From: Paraburkholderia hiiakae
Lineage (GTDB): Bacteria; Pseudomonadota; Gammaproteobacteria; Burkholderiales; Burkholderiaceae
Length of the DNA: 64,000 nucleotides
NCBI RefSeq assembly: GCF_904848665.1
Contig: NZ_CAJHCQ010000001.1
Coordinates: forward strand, 124,001 to 188,000
Direction: 5' to 3'
Position 1 is the stretch's first letter; each line of letters starts with the position of its first letter. A program made the position numbers and the translations under genes. The notes under the pieces were generated by a model. It was not told where the DNA came from. It did no database searches and saw only the letters and a list, made by a program, of their open reading frames with translations. Positions 46,302-55,387 of this stretch are shown piece after piece.

Positions 46302-46864
46302 ACGGCATGAACGCGCGCGCGCGTCGCGCACGGCACCTTGAAACGGATTCGTCGACGTCTCGCCCCACGAAGCTCATCGCGCTGGCCGCGCTCTGCGCAG
46401 GCGTCGCACTCGCCGCGAGCGGCTGCTCGTCGATCGGCGCGGCGAGCGGCGCCGCCGCGGCGGCGGCAACCGGCATCGTCACGGCGAATCCCGCCGTGGG
46501 CATCGGCGTGGGCATTGCCGTGCAGGCGGCCACCGACGAAGCCGTCGGCCGCTTCATGAAGAGCATGCACGCAGACCAGCAGGAGCTGATCGCCGAAACC
46601 GCCGGCCGCCTGCCCGTGGGCGGCATGGACATCTGGCGGATCAAGCACCAGCTGCCTGTGGAGAACGGCCACGGCCAGGTGCGCGTGACGCGCGCGTTCT
46701 CCAACGCGCTCACGCTCTGCAAGGACTTCGTGTTCTCGGTGCAGGACGGCGACAAGGCCGACTCGCCCGAGCAGTGGTTCACCGCGAGCGCGTGTCAGGA
46801 CCAGTCGGGCTGGAAGTGGGCCACGGCCGAGCCTGCGGTGGAACGCTGGGGCACGCTGCAATAG
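46298..46864 (+). CDS. Putative lipoprotein, second of a tandem pair
   Basis: A 188-residue protein with a signal region containing LCAGVALAASGCSSIG (lipidation Cys about 42), then a Gly/Ala-rich helix and a soluble domain. The soluble end (WKWATAEPAVERWGTLQ) parallels the upstream gene, as do other stretches (GQVRVTRAFSNALTLCKDFV against GRVTVSRTISSGALDCKEIV), so the two arose by duplication. The ATG overlaps the upstream stop, indicating coupling. Unknown function. A bidirectional terminator follows. Confidence 0.75.
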   Translation: MNGMNARARRARHLETDSSTSRPTKLIALAALCAGVALAASGCSSIGAASGAAAAAATGIVTANPAVGIGVGIAVQAATDEAVGRFMKSMHADQQELIAETAGRLPVGGMDIWRIKHQLPVENGHGQVRVTRAFSNALTLCKDFVFSVQDGDKADSPEQWFTASACQDQSGWKWATAEPAVERWGTLQ

Positions 46865-46883
46865 CCGTCCTGGTCCGCAAACG

Positions 46884-46923
46884 AAAAACGGTCGCTGGGC
46901 TAGCTCAACCCGCGACCGTTTTT
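46884..46923. terminator. Bidirectional terminator
   Basis: ACGGTCGC and GCGACCGT arms with inner GGG/CCC pairs enclose a 9-base loop. An A-run precedes and a T-run follows, between the convergent lipoprotein and ABC ATPase genes. Confidence 0.85.
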
Positions 46924-46946
46924 CACGCTTGCGAACAGCGCGCGGC

Positions 46947-48296
46947 TCAGGACTCCACGTCTTCGAGACTGAAGATTTCCGACTGGTCGTTGTACGAGAA
47001 GATCTCGCCATAACGACCCCAGTCGATCACGGTGTCGAGCGTTTCTTCCGCCGCGCCGTCGGAGAGAGAGTCCTCCAGTTCCTGCTCGAAGCGCACGCGC
47101 GGCGCGCGATGGCCTGGGCGCTCGTTGAGCACCTTCTTGATCCGCGCCGCGAGCGGCACGTGGCGCAGCAGATGCTCGGCGAACATCATCTTGCGCTCCT
47201 GCGTGCCGAATTCCGCGAACACGCGCGCGGGCGGCGTGAGGAGCACGTCGCCTTCGCGCACGTCGGCGAAACCCAGGTTCTGCAGCACTTCCGCGATCGG
47301 GAAGAGGTCGTCCACTTCCAGATGCAGCGAGCGCGCGATTTCCGGCATGTCGGCGCGGCCGTGGTACGGCGCGGCCGCGAGTGTTTCGATCAGACCGGCC
47401 ATCAGGTTGGTCGACACGCGCGGCAGCCAGCTGCCAAGTTCCAGCCCCTTCTTCGTGGTTTCGTCGGTTTGACGCGCGGTCATCTTCGCGTAGATGTCGT
47501 CCACGAGCTTGCGGAACAGCGGGTCCAGACGGTTGCGCGGATGCTTGAACGGCACCTTGATCTCGGCCACCACGCGGCCGGGATTCGATGACAACACCAG
47601 AATGCGGTCGCACATGAACACCGCTTCCTCGATGTTATGCGTGACGATCAGCACCGACTTGATCGGCAGACGTCCTTGCGTCCACAGATCGAGCAGGTCG
47701 GTACGCAGCGTTTCGGCGGTCAGCACGTCGAGCGCGGAGAACGGCTCGTCCATGAGCATCAGCATCGGGTCGACCACGAGCGCGCGCGCGAAGCCCACGC
47801 GCTGGCGCATGCCGCCGGAAAGCTCGCGCGGGTAGGCGTTTTCGAAGCCGTCCAGACCGATCAGGTCGATGGCCGCAAGCGCCCGCTCGCGGCGCTCGCG
47901 CGCGCCGACGCCCTGCGCCTCGAGCCCCGCTTCCACGTTCTGCAGCACGGTGAGCCAAGGGAACAGCGCGAAGGTCTGGAACACCATCGCCACGCCTTCG
48001 GCCGGCCCGTCGAGCGGCTTGCCGCGCCAGGTGACGTCGCCGGAAGTCGGCGAGATCAAGCCGGAGATAATGCGCAGCAGCGTGGACTTGCCCGAGCCGG
48101 AACGGCCCAGCAGCCCGACGATCTCGCCCTCGCGCAGCTCGAGGTTGGCGTCGTCGAGCACGAGCAGCTCGCCCTGGGACTTGTTGAAGCCCCGGCACAC
48201 GTCCTTCACGTTCAGGATGACTTCGCCGAGGCGTGGCGGGTTCGGAGCCGTCTGCACATCGCCGTGCGCGGCGCTCAGCGTCTTGGGGTTTTGCAT
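46947..48296 (-). CDS. ABC transporter ATPase, NitT/TauT-like, with C-terminal AAA-associated domain
   Basis: A 449-residue cytosolic ATPase. Walker A is GRSGSGKS (64-71), signature LSGGMRQR (about 160) and Walker B MLMDEPFSALD. Residues about 290-449 form an extra domain (GLIETLAAAPYHGRADMPEI, LEVDDLFPIAEVLQNLGFAD) found on some nitrate/sulfonate-type transporter ATPases in this lineage. Start at 48296 has GAAGGTAA. It lies 40 bases after the permease gene; no binding-protein gene is adjacent, so the substrate is unknown. Confidence 0.88.
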   Translation of the reverse strand: MQNPKTLSAAHGDVQTAPNPPRLGEVILNVKDVCRGFNKSQGELLVLDDANLELREGEIVGLLGRSGSGKSTLLRIISGLISPTSGDVTWRGKPLDGPAEGVAMVFQTFALFPWLTVLQNVEAGLEAQGVGARERRERALAAIDLIGLDGFENAYPRELSGGMRQRVGFARALVVDPMLMLMDEPFSALDVLTAETLRTDLLDLWTQGRLPIKSVLIVTHNIEEAVFMCDRILVLSSNPGRVVAEIKVPFKHPRNRLDPLFRKLVDDIYAKMTARQTDETTKKGLELGSWLPRVSTNLMAGLIETLAAAPYHGRADMPEIARSLHLEVDDLFPIAEVLQNLGFADVREGDVLLTPPARVFAEFGTQERKMMFAEHLLRHVPLAARIKKVLNERPGHRAPRVRFEQELEDSLSDGAAEETLDTVIDWGRYGEIFSYNDQSEIFSLEDVES

Positions 48297-48336
48297 CGCG
48301 TTACCTTCGATCATTCGTTGTTCGATCAGTCGTCGA

Positions 48337-50100
48337 TCAGTCGAGCCGCAGCCGGGACTCGGCATACGTGTACAGCGGGCGCCACAAGAGGCGGTTGAAC
48401 AGCGTGACGAAGAGCGACATCACGGCAATGCCGAGAATGATCTTCGGGTAGTCGCCGGCCGCCGTCGTCTGCGCGATGTAGGCGCCAAGGCCGTGCGCGA
48501 CGACTTTCGTGTCGCCCCACTGCACGAACTCCGCGACGATGCTCGCGTTCCACGCGCCACCCGAGGCCGTGATGGCGCCCGTGACGTAGTACGGGAAAAT
48601 GCCCGGCAGCATGGCCTGACGCCACCATTGCCATCCGCGGATATGGAAGTTCTTCGCGGCTTCCTTGTAGTCGTTCGGATAGGCGCTGGCCCCTGCAATC
48701 ACGTTGAACAGGATATACCACTGGGTGCCGAGCACGATGAGCGGTGACAGCCAGATGTCAGGATTGAGGTGAAAGCGCACGATCACGATGACGAACACCG
48801 GGAACAGGAGGTTCGCCGGGAACGCCGCGAGGAACTGCGCGAGCGGCTGAACCTTTTCGGCGAGCGCCGGGCGCAGGCCGATCAGCACGCCCAGCGGCAC
48901 CCAGATCACCGAGGCGATGGCGATCAGCAGCAGCACGCGAAGGAGCGTGATGAAGCCGAGACCGAGCACGTGCCACACCTCGTCGAGCGTCACGCCCGTG
49001 CGCACATACGCCACCACGCGCCACACGACGAACACGGTCAGTGCGATCACTAGCACGGCCCACACGGCGTCGCCGATGCGCGCACGCAAGCCGCCGCGGC
49101 GGCGCGCGACTGGCGCGGCGAACGTCACGTTCGGAAACGACGGCAGCTGGATCCGCATGCGCGCCGCCTTGGCGAAGAGCCAGCCGAGCGGCACGAGCAG
49201 TTGATGAATGAGATGGGTACGGCGAATGAGGTCGAGCAGCCACGACTCCGGCGCGTCGCCCGAACTCGTGTTCTCCATGCGGAACTTGTCCGCCCACGCC
49301 ACGAGCGGGCGGAACAGGAACTGGTCGTACGCGAGAATCACCACGATCATCGCGAGGATCACCCAGCCGACCGCGTGCAGGTTCTTGTCCGAGATCGCCT
49401 GCGCCAGGTACGCACCGATGCCTGGCAGCGTGATCGTGTTATTGCCCACCGTGATCGCTTCGGAGGCAACCACGAAGAACCAGCCGCCCGACATCGACAT
49501 CATCATGTTCCAGATGAGGCCCGGCATCGAGAACGGCACTTCGAGCTTCCAGAAACGCTGCCATGCGGTCAGGTGAAAGCCGCGCGAGACCTCGTCCAGA
49601 TCGCGCGGCACGGTGCGCAGCGACTGGTAGAAGCTGAAGGTCATGTTCCACGCCTGGCTCGTGAAGATCGCGAAGATCGCCGCGAGTTCGGCGCCGAGCA
49701 CGCGCGAGGGGAAGAGCGCGAGGAAGAACGTGACCGTGAACGAGATGTAGCCGAGCACCGGTACGGACTGCAGGATGTCGAGAATTGGCACGAGCACCTG
49801 GCCCGCGCGGCGGCTCTTCGCCGCGAGCGTGCCATACACGAGCGTGAAGACAAGCGAGGCGACCATCGCCGCCAGCATGCGCAGCGTCGTGCGCATGGCG
49901 TACTCGGGCAGGTTCGCCGGGTCGAGCGAGATGACCTGGGTCTTGAGCGTGGCGATCGGCGCCATGGTCTCGTGAAAGCCTACGGCCGCCATCGCGATCA
50001 GGCCGATCATCAGCGGGAACGCCACGAAGTCCCAGCGGTTCGGCAGCACGCGCCACGCCGAGGCGTTGGCCGTGCGGTTCAGGTTGAAGCTGAACTCCAT
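48337..50100 (-). CDS. ABC transporter permease, two permease domains in one chain
   Basis: A 587-residue inner-membrane protein with two binding-protein-dependent permease domains in tandem (about 65-270 and 375-580). Each carries an EAA-type loop: FHLTAWQRFWKLEVPFSMPG in the first and FHIRGWQWWRQAMLPGIFPY in the second. This fused form replaces a heterodimer. It matches the NitT/TauT or sulfonate-type ATPase downstream; no binding protein is in the window. Confidence 0.9.
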   Translation of the reverse strand: MEFSFNLNRTANASAWRVLPNRWDFVAFPLMIGLIAMAAVGFHETMAPIATLKTQVISLDPANLPEYAMRTTLRMLAAMVASLVFTLVYGTLAAKSRRAGQVLVPILDILQSVPVLGYISFTVTFFLALFPSRVLGAELAAIFAIFTSQAWNMTFSFYQSLRTVPRDLDEVSRGFHLTAWQRFWKLEVPFSMPGLIWNMMMSMSGGWFFVVASEAITVGNNTITLPGIGAYLAQAISDKNLHAVGWVILAMIVVILAYDQFLFRPLVAWADKFRMENTSSGDAPESWLLDLIRRTHLIHQLLVPLGWLFAKAARMRIQLPSFPNVTFAAPVARRRGGLRARIGDAVWAVLVIALTVFVVWRVVAYVRTGVTLDEVWHVLGLGFITLLRVLLLIAIASVIWVPLGVLIGLRPALAEKVQPLAQFLAAFPANLLFPVFVIVIVRFHLNPDIWLSPLIVLGTQWYILFNVIAGASAYPNDYKEAAKNFHIRGWQWWRQAMLPGIFPYYVTGAITASGGAWNASIVAEFVQWGDTKVVAHGLGAYIAQTTAAGDYPKIILGIAVMSLFVTLFNRLLWRPLYTYAESRLRLD

Positions 50101-50852
50101 TCAGATCCCCTCCGCGCCGGGTTTCAGGAAAGCGGACGACATGACGTCCGTGCCGGACAGGCGTGGCACTTGCTGCTGGGATGGCGGATCGACAAGGGCA
50201 AGGCGCATAGGATTTCGTTGGCGTTGATGACACGGCGACGATGCCGCGGTGGTACGCACCGCCCGCGCCGTAGTTGCAGCTGACGGCTGGCGGCTCGCGA
50301 CTGGACTTGCCTCGACTGAAACGGCACGACACTACTACAACCTTCATGACACTCACAACCGCGCCCCGCACGCCACGAAAGCGAGACCACGCGGGCTTTC
50401 GTGGCGCTTTCGCAGGCCTTCTGGACAGCTTCCAGAACGCACCGCGCGCGGCTCCTGGACGTCATCGTGATGACGTATCGATGACGCCTTGATGACACAG
50501 CGTTCATCGCTCCTGCCACGTCGAGGCCGCCGACGCCAGTGGGCGTCGCTTGCGCGCCACACGCTGGCCCACGCGCGAACCCAGCGCGTGAAGCCGCACT
50601 GACCACGCTTGCGCCCCCGGCAGCCCGCTCATCGCCGCGTATCGCCGTGCTGACGGCATGCAGCTTGCATGTTAGCGATCTACGCACGCACCGCCGCCAT
50701 CGCGCGCCGCCTTGCAACACCGCGCCGCCGCTTCGAGAGCGGGTTCGCGCGCCCCGTTCGAGGGGTAAAATCGACACGCTCCGCCAGTGGCGCTTCGATG
50801 CCCCGGGGGCACCGATACCACGCCTCAATACCACTCACGAACCAGAAGGCCG
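50101..50852. other. 750-base intergenic region with phased GATGAC repeats and a hairpin
   Basis: No convincing gene. It holds the divergent promoters of the permease and of the GGEEF cyclase. Three GATGAC copies at 50469, 50480 and 50491 are exactly 11 bp apart, preceded by an inverted GTCATC at 50461. A perfect 11-bp hairpin (GCCACGAAAGC / GCTTTCGTGGC) is at 50372-50405. Confidence 0.5.
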
Positions 50853-52532
50853 ATGAACAGGAGACTCTTGCGCCAGGCAGCCGGACCCCTCGGGGTCGTG
50901 GTGGTCGCGCTCGTCTGCTGGGCGGCGGCCGACTGGCTCGCGGACCGCATGGTCCGCCAGGAGTTCGAGGCGGCGCTCACCGCACAGCGCCAGATGATGC
51001 GCTCGGTCGTGGACAACATGGCCGAAGTGATCGCAAGCGACCTCGCCATGTCGCGCGCCATTCCGGCGACGATGGCCGAAACCCGCGTCGTCCAGCAGGC
51101 GCTCACTGAGGCCGCGCATTATGCCGCGTCGAGCGATTCGACGGAACTAGCGCGGCGCAAGGAACTGCAAGGCGTGGAGGCGCTCGCCGGCGTCGACCGG
51201 TTCCTCCATGACGCCCAGGGCTTCTCCGGGCTCGATGCGATCTGGCTCGTCAACGCCAATGGCATCTGCATCGCGTCGAGCAACGCGCTCGAGAAAATCT
51301 CCTACGTCGGCATAGACATGCGTCCGCGCACGTATCTGAACGACACGCTGCTCGGCGCGTTCTCCGAAGCCTACGGCGTAGGCACGGCAAGCGGCGAGCC
51401 CGGCATTTTCGTCGCCGCGCCCGCCTATGACAACGGCCTGCTGGTCGGCGCCGTGGTCGCGAAAGTCAGCATCGCGCGGCTGCGCCACTGGGTCACGCAC
51501 CCAGGCACCTTCGTCGCGGACAACAACGGCGTCATCATCATGGCCCATGACAGCGCGCTCGAAGGACGCGCCCTGCCGGGCTCGCATGTCGTGGAAATGA
51601 ACGCCGTGGACCGCGTGAACACCTATCTGCGCGAGCTATTTGCGCCGCTCGAGCTGCGCTCGGCCTCGAAAGCCGCGTTGAGCGAGGCGCCGTGGATCCC
51701 GCGCGCCGACGCCGCGCAAATGATCGAGTTGCCGGGCCAACGCTCGCCTGCGCTCTACGAACAGCGCGGCGGCCTGAACTCCGGGCTCTCGGCGCATCTC
51801 GTGGATCCGGTCAATGCGTGGTCCGAGTTGATCGCGAACCACCAGCGCGACCGGCTCCTTATTTTCCTCACGCTCGCGGGCACGGCCGCGCTCGCGGCGG
51901 TGATCTCGGTCTCGTGGGTACGCGAGCGGCGCCTGCACCACGCGAGCCGCGATCTCGCCGGACAACTACAGGCCGCGAACGCGCTGCTCGCCGCCGAGGC
52001 CCGCCACGACGCCCTGACCGGCGCGCTCTCGCGGCGCTACTTCCTCGACCTGCTGCGCCGCGAGATCGATACGGCCTATGCGGAGGGAACGCCGCTGTGC
52101 ATGGCGATCGCCGACCTCGACTACTTCAAGCAGATCAACGACCGCTTCGGCCATCCGGCAGGCGACCGCGCACTCCAGCATTTCGTGGAAACCTGCCGCG
52201 CCGAACTGCGTGCCGACGACGCCGTCGGCCGTCTGGGCGGCGAGGAGTTCGGCATCCTGTTGCCCGCAACCTCGCTCGCCACGGGCCAAGCCGTGCTCGA
52301 CCGCCTGCGCCAGCAGCTCGGCAAGCGCATTTGCGCGGAACTGCCCGAGGAAGCGAGCGTGAGCGTGAGCATCGGCGTGACCGAGCTTGCCGCCGCGCAG
52401 GATCAGCCGGAGCGTCTGATGAGCCGCGCCGACCTCGCGCTCTACATGGCGAAGGCGGCCGGGCGCGACCGTTGCGAGGCCATGACGGCCGAGGGCGTCG
52501 TGCCGCCGCGCGCCGCAGCGCCGACCTGGTGA
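50853..52532 (+). CDS. Membrane diguanylate cyclase with periplasmic Cache-like sensor
   Basis: A 559-residue protein. TM1 is at about 10-29 and TM2 at about 334-352, with a Cache-like sensor of about 300 residues between (GLDAIWLVNANGICIASSNA, RTYLNDTLLGAFSEAYGVGT). The GGDEF domain has an intact GGEEF at about 461 and DLDYFKQINDRFGHPAGD. The RxxD product-inhibition site (RADD) lies five residues before GGEEF. It is a likely active cyclase under c-di-GMP feedback. Start at 50853 has an AGAAGG site. Confidence 0.92.
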   Translation: MNRRLLRQAAGPLGVVVVALVCWAAADWLADRMVRQEFEAALTAQRQMMRSVVDNMAEVIASDLAMSRAIPATMAETRVVQQALTEAAHYAASSDSTELARRKELQGVEALAGVDRFLHDAQGFSGLDAIWLVNANGICIASSNALEKISYVGIDMRPRTYLNDTLLGAFSEAYGVGTASGEPGIFVAAPAYDNGLLVGAVVAKVSIARLRHWVTHPGTFVADNNGVIIMAHDSALEGRALPGSHVVEMNAVDRVNTYLRELFAPLELRSASKAALSEAPWIPRADAAQMIELPGQRSPALYEQRGGLNSGLSAHLVDPVNAWSELIANHQRDRLLIFLTLAGTAALAAVISVSWVRERRLHHASRDLAGQLQAANALLAAEARHDALTGALSRRYFLDLLRREIDTAYAEGTPLCMAIADLDYFKQINDRFGHPAGDRALQHFVETCRAELRADDAVGRLGGEEFGILLPATSLATGQAVLDRLRQQLGKRICAELPEEASVSVSIGVTELAAAQDQPERLMSRADLALYMAKAAGRDRCEAMTAEGVVPPRAAAPTW

Positions 52533-52709
52533 GTGCGCAACGAACGGCCGTAACAACTCACACGAGAGATGCCCGTACCAGGCTGCGGGGCTCGCCCGGC
52601 TCAACCGGCGAGGCGCGGTATCATGGGATGAACGGTGCGCGCCAGTCTGTGCGGCGCGCATGAATCAAACCGCGCCACTTCGGTGTTCCGCACAAATCTG
52701 GAGGCATGC

Positions 52710-52976
52710 ATGAAGGGAAATCTGGTCATTGTCTGCCGCGATCAGGATGCGCTCGCGTTCGACCAGTTGATGATCGAGTACGGCGCGTTCCAGACGCGCC
52801 TGTCATCGACCGCGTGGTACCTGAAACTCGAGACCACGCCCGAGCTGATTCAGGAAGAGATTCTTGCCCGCCTCGGCAAGTACACCACGCACTACATCTT
52901 CGAGGCCGACACCGTGACCTACAACACGGTGGACAACGAAGCCGCCGCCGCGCTCGACACGCTTTTCACGGCCTGA
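52710..52976 (+). CDS. Small conserved-looking protein of unknown function
   Basis: An 88-residue alpha/beta protein opening MKGNLVIVCRDQDALAFDQL, with a later ARLGKYTTHYIFEADTVTYN. No signal peptide or membrane segment. Start at 52710 has GGAGG. Compact size and pattern suggest a small folded regulator- or adaptor-like protein, but no family is recognised. It is convergent with the sensor kinase gene. Confidence 0.7.
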   Translation: MKGNLVIVCRDQDALAFDQLMIEYGAFQTRLSSTAWYLKLETTPELIQEEILARLGKYTTHYIFEADTVTYNTVDNEAAAALDTLFTA

Positions 52977-53122
52977 GCGGGTACGTCTGGCTTCATCTGG
53001 CGTCGCCAGGGCGGCGCCTTCGGACGGAACATCAGGCAACACCCAAGCGGAACCCAGCTCACGCCCATCCGGCCATGCCCCACCTGAGCGGTGCGGGCTC
53101 CCGCAAGCCATTCAACCGCGAA

Positions 53123-54439
53123 TTACCAGATCTGCGCCGCTTCGGTTACGGTGCGCTCCACCACGTCGAATGCAAACGTCATGTGCACCACAAGGCCGCC
53201 GCTTTCGCCGTTGCCGATCGACAGCTCGCCGCCCGCACGGCGCACGAGGCGCTCGACTATCGCGAGTCCCAAGCCGCTGTGGCCGTTGCCGCCGCGGGCG
53301 GGGTCGAGCCGCACGAACGGCCGGCTCGCCTGCGTGAGATCCTGGTCGGGGATGCCCGTGCCGTGGTCGCGCACGGTGAGCGAAAAACCCGTTGCCCCGC
53401 GCTCGCTCTCGATCACGACGGGCGGCGCGCCATACGCATGGGCGTTGTCGAGCAGGTTCGAGACCACGCGCTCGAGCGTGGCCGCGGGCAGACGAAACTC
53501 AGAACCCGCGCGCAGACGCGTTTCGATCGCAATCGTTTCGCCGTTCGCGGTGCGGTGGTTGCGCGCAATGCGCTCGCACTGATCGTCGACCTCGACGGGC
53601 TCGCTGCGATCGGCACCGTCGTGCGCGAACACGAGGAACTGGTCGACGATGTGCGCCATCGACTCCACGTCGCGTACTACGCCGTCGCGCACCTTTTGCT
53701 CGTCCATCATTTCGGCGCGCAGGCGCAGGCGCGCAAGCGGCGTCTTGAGATCGTGCGCCACGCCCGCCAGCATGACGGCGCGGTCTTTCTCGGTGCGCTC
53801 GACTTCCTTCACCATCTGGTTGAAGCCGAGCGTGAGCTGGCGCATCTCGCGCGGCCCGCGCTCGGGCACGGGGGGCACCGGCTCGCCCCGGCCAAAGCGG
53901 CCCACGGCCTGCGCGAGCGCGCTCAAAGGTTGCTGCAGCATCCACGCGGCCACGAGCGCGGCGATCACGGCGGTGGCGAAAATGGTGATGACCCAAGGCA
54001 GAAGTCTGTCGAGCGGCCGCATGACGCGCAACGGCTGGCCCGGCACGACGATCCAGCGGGCGTCCTGCGGCCCGCGCACCCAGAGCGTGGGCGGCCCGCC
54101 GGGCGGCCCGACACGCACGTCGGTGCCGGGCGGCATGCGCTCGCGCACATCGTCGATGAAATGGCGCAGCGGCTCAGGCATGCGTTCGGTGACCGGCGGC
54201 ACGGCGGGGCTTGCCGGGTCGACGAGCTGCACGCGCGAAGGCAGCGGCTGGTCGGGCTCGCGCGCGACGTGCTGGCGCACCGCGTCGACGAGGAAGGTCG
54301 CCTCCTCGACGGCGTAGCGCGTTTGCATCTGATTGTGTTCGACGCGCATGAGCGTGAACCAGGCGACATGCGACACCAGCAAAACGCCGATGAAGATGAC
54401 CGCGAGGCGCCCGAACAGCGAATCAACCGGCCGGCGCAT
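53123..54439 (-). CDS. Sensor histidine kinase (EnvZ/CpxA type)
   Basis: A 438-residue inner-membrane kinase. TM1 (about 12-32) and TM2 (about 147-167) flank a periplasmic loop of about 115 residues rich in Pro. HAMP follows, then the H-box VAHDLKTPLARLRL with His229, an N-box VSNLLDNAHAYG and a GLGLAIVERL G-box. Its start overlaps the regulator stop by 17 bases. Context (divergent Spy-like gene) suggests envelope stress sensing. Confidence 0.92.
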   Translation of the reverse strand: MRRPVDSLFGRLAVIFIGVLLVSHVAWFTLMRVEHNQMQTRYAVEEATFLVDAVRQHVAREPDQPLPSRVQLVDPASPAVPPVTERMPEPLRHFIDDVRERMPPGTDVRVGPPGGPPTLWVRGPQDARWIVVPGQPLRVMRPLDRLLPWVITIFATAVIAALVAAWMLQQPLSALAQAVGRFGRGEPVPPVPERGPREMRQLTLGFNQMVKEVERTEKDRAVMLAGVAHDLKTPLARLRLRAEMMDEQKVRDGVVRDVESMAHIVDQFLVFAHDGADRSEPVEVDDQCERIARNHRTANGETIAIETRLRAGSEFRLPAATLERVVSNLLDNAHAYGAPPVVIESERGATGFSLTVRDHGTGIPDQDLTQASRPFVRLDPARGGNGHSGLGLAIVERLVRRAGGELSIGNGESGGLVVHMTFAFDVVERTVTEAAQIW

Positions 54440-55154
54440 GGTTGCCCTGCTCTCCGTCGGGAACGAACACGTAGCCGCGGCCGCGCACGGTCTGGATGAA
54501 GCGCGGCGTGGATGGGTCGCTTTCGAGAATGCGCCGCAGACGCCACACCTGAACGTCGATGCCGCGGTCCGTGCCGTCGTACTCGGGACCATGCAGCAAC
54601 TCCAGCAGGCGCTCGCGTGTAAGCGTGCGCATCGGGTGGTTCACGAAAATCTTCAGCAGCGCGAATTCGCTGCCCGACAGCATGATGGGCTTGCCTTCCT
54701 GCTGCAGCGTGCGCGACTGGAAGTCGAGCGTGAAGCGGCCGAACGCGTACGGCTCGCGCTGCTCGGGCGCCGCGGCCGAAGGCACCGTGCGGCGCCGGCG
54801 CAGCACCGCCTGCACGCGCGCGAGCAACTCGCGCGGGTTGAACGGCTTGCCGAGGTAGTCGTCCGCGCCGAGTTCGAGGCCGACGATGCGGTCCACGTCG
54901 TCCGCGCGCGCCGTGAGCATGATGACGGGGATGTCGTCGCCGGCTGCGCGCAGCTTGCGCAGCGCAGTCAGGCCGTCCACGCCCGGCATCATCAGGTCTA
55001 GCACGATCAGGTCGGGGCGCTCGCGCTCGAGCCGCCGCTCCAGCGAGCCGGCGTCGTGCAGCACTGAGACTTCCATGCCTTGGCGCGCCAGATAGTCGCG
55101 CAGGAGGTCGCGTAGTTCGAGGTCGTCGTCGACGACAAGGATTTGAGTAGCCAT
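54423..55154 (-). CDS. OmpR family response regulator
   Basis: A 243-residue regulator. The receiver has Asp10-Asp11 and phospho-acceptor Asp53 (IVLDLMMPGVDG) and a Lys in GKPF. The C-terminal winged helix includes MLSGSEFALLKIFVNHPMRT and GRGYVFVPD. It is the cognate partner of the overlapping kinase. Its promoter region carries tandem half-sites of the kind OmpR-type regulators bind, shared with the divergent Spy-like gene. Confidence 0.95.
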   Translation of the reverse strand: MATQILVVDDDLELRDLLRDYLARQGMEVSVLHDAGSLERRLERERPDLIVLDLMMPGVDGLTALRKLRAAGDDIPVIMLTARADDVDRIVGLELGADDYLGKPFNPRELLARVQAVLRRRRTVPSAAAPEQREPYAFGRFTLDFQSRTLQQEGKPIMLSGSEFALLKIFVNHPMRTLTRERLLELLHGPEYDGTDRGIDVQVWRLRRILESDPSTPRFIQTVRGRGYVFVPDGEQGNHAPAG

Positions 55155-55204
55155 GGGATGAAGTGTAACGCGCGCACGCGGGCCGTTTGCTTACAGGTCT
55201 TCCA

Positions 55205-55255
55205 CCTGGGTTACGAGGTGTTACCGCGAAAGGCGTGCGTAATGTCGCGTAATCT
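55205..55255. promoter_or_regulatory. Paired GTAAC/GTAAT direct repeats (candidate response-regulator boxes)
   Basis: GTTAC at 55210-55214 and 55220-55224 (minus strand: GTAAC, N5, GTAAC), then GTAAT at 55239-55243 and 55249-55253 (plus strand: GTAAT, N5, GTAAT). Both pairs have the N5 spacing of CpxR-type boxes (GTAAA, N5, GTAAA) and point away from each other, toward the two divergent genes. Confidence 0.6.
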
Positions 55256-55387
55256 CGGCGGCTTGCCGCGTAACACGCGCCACCCGCGGGGTCGATACGC
55301 TAGGGACACCGGTTGCGAGCGCCACCACTTCTGAAAGCGCCGCGCCAGACCGGATAAAACCCTTATGGATTTGTCAGGAGCATCACC

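Noticed and set aside
50124..50834. Leftward open frame in the ABC/GGEEF intergenic region
   Set aside because: Arg/Ser/Ala-rich translation without motif or ribosome binding site.
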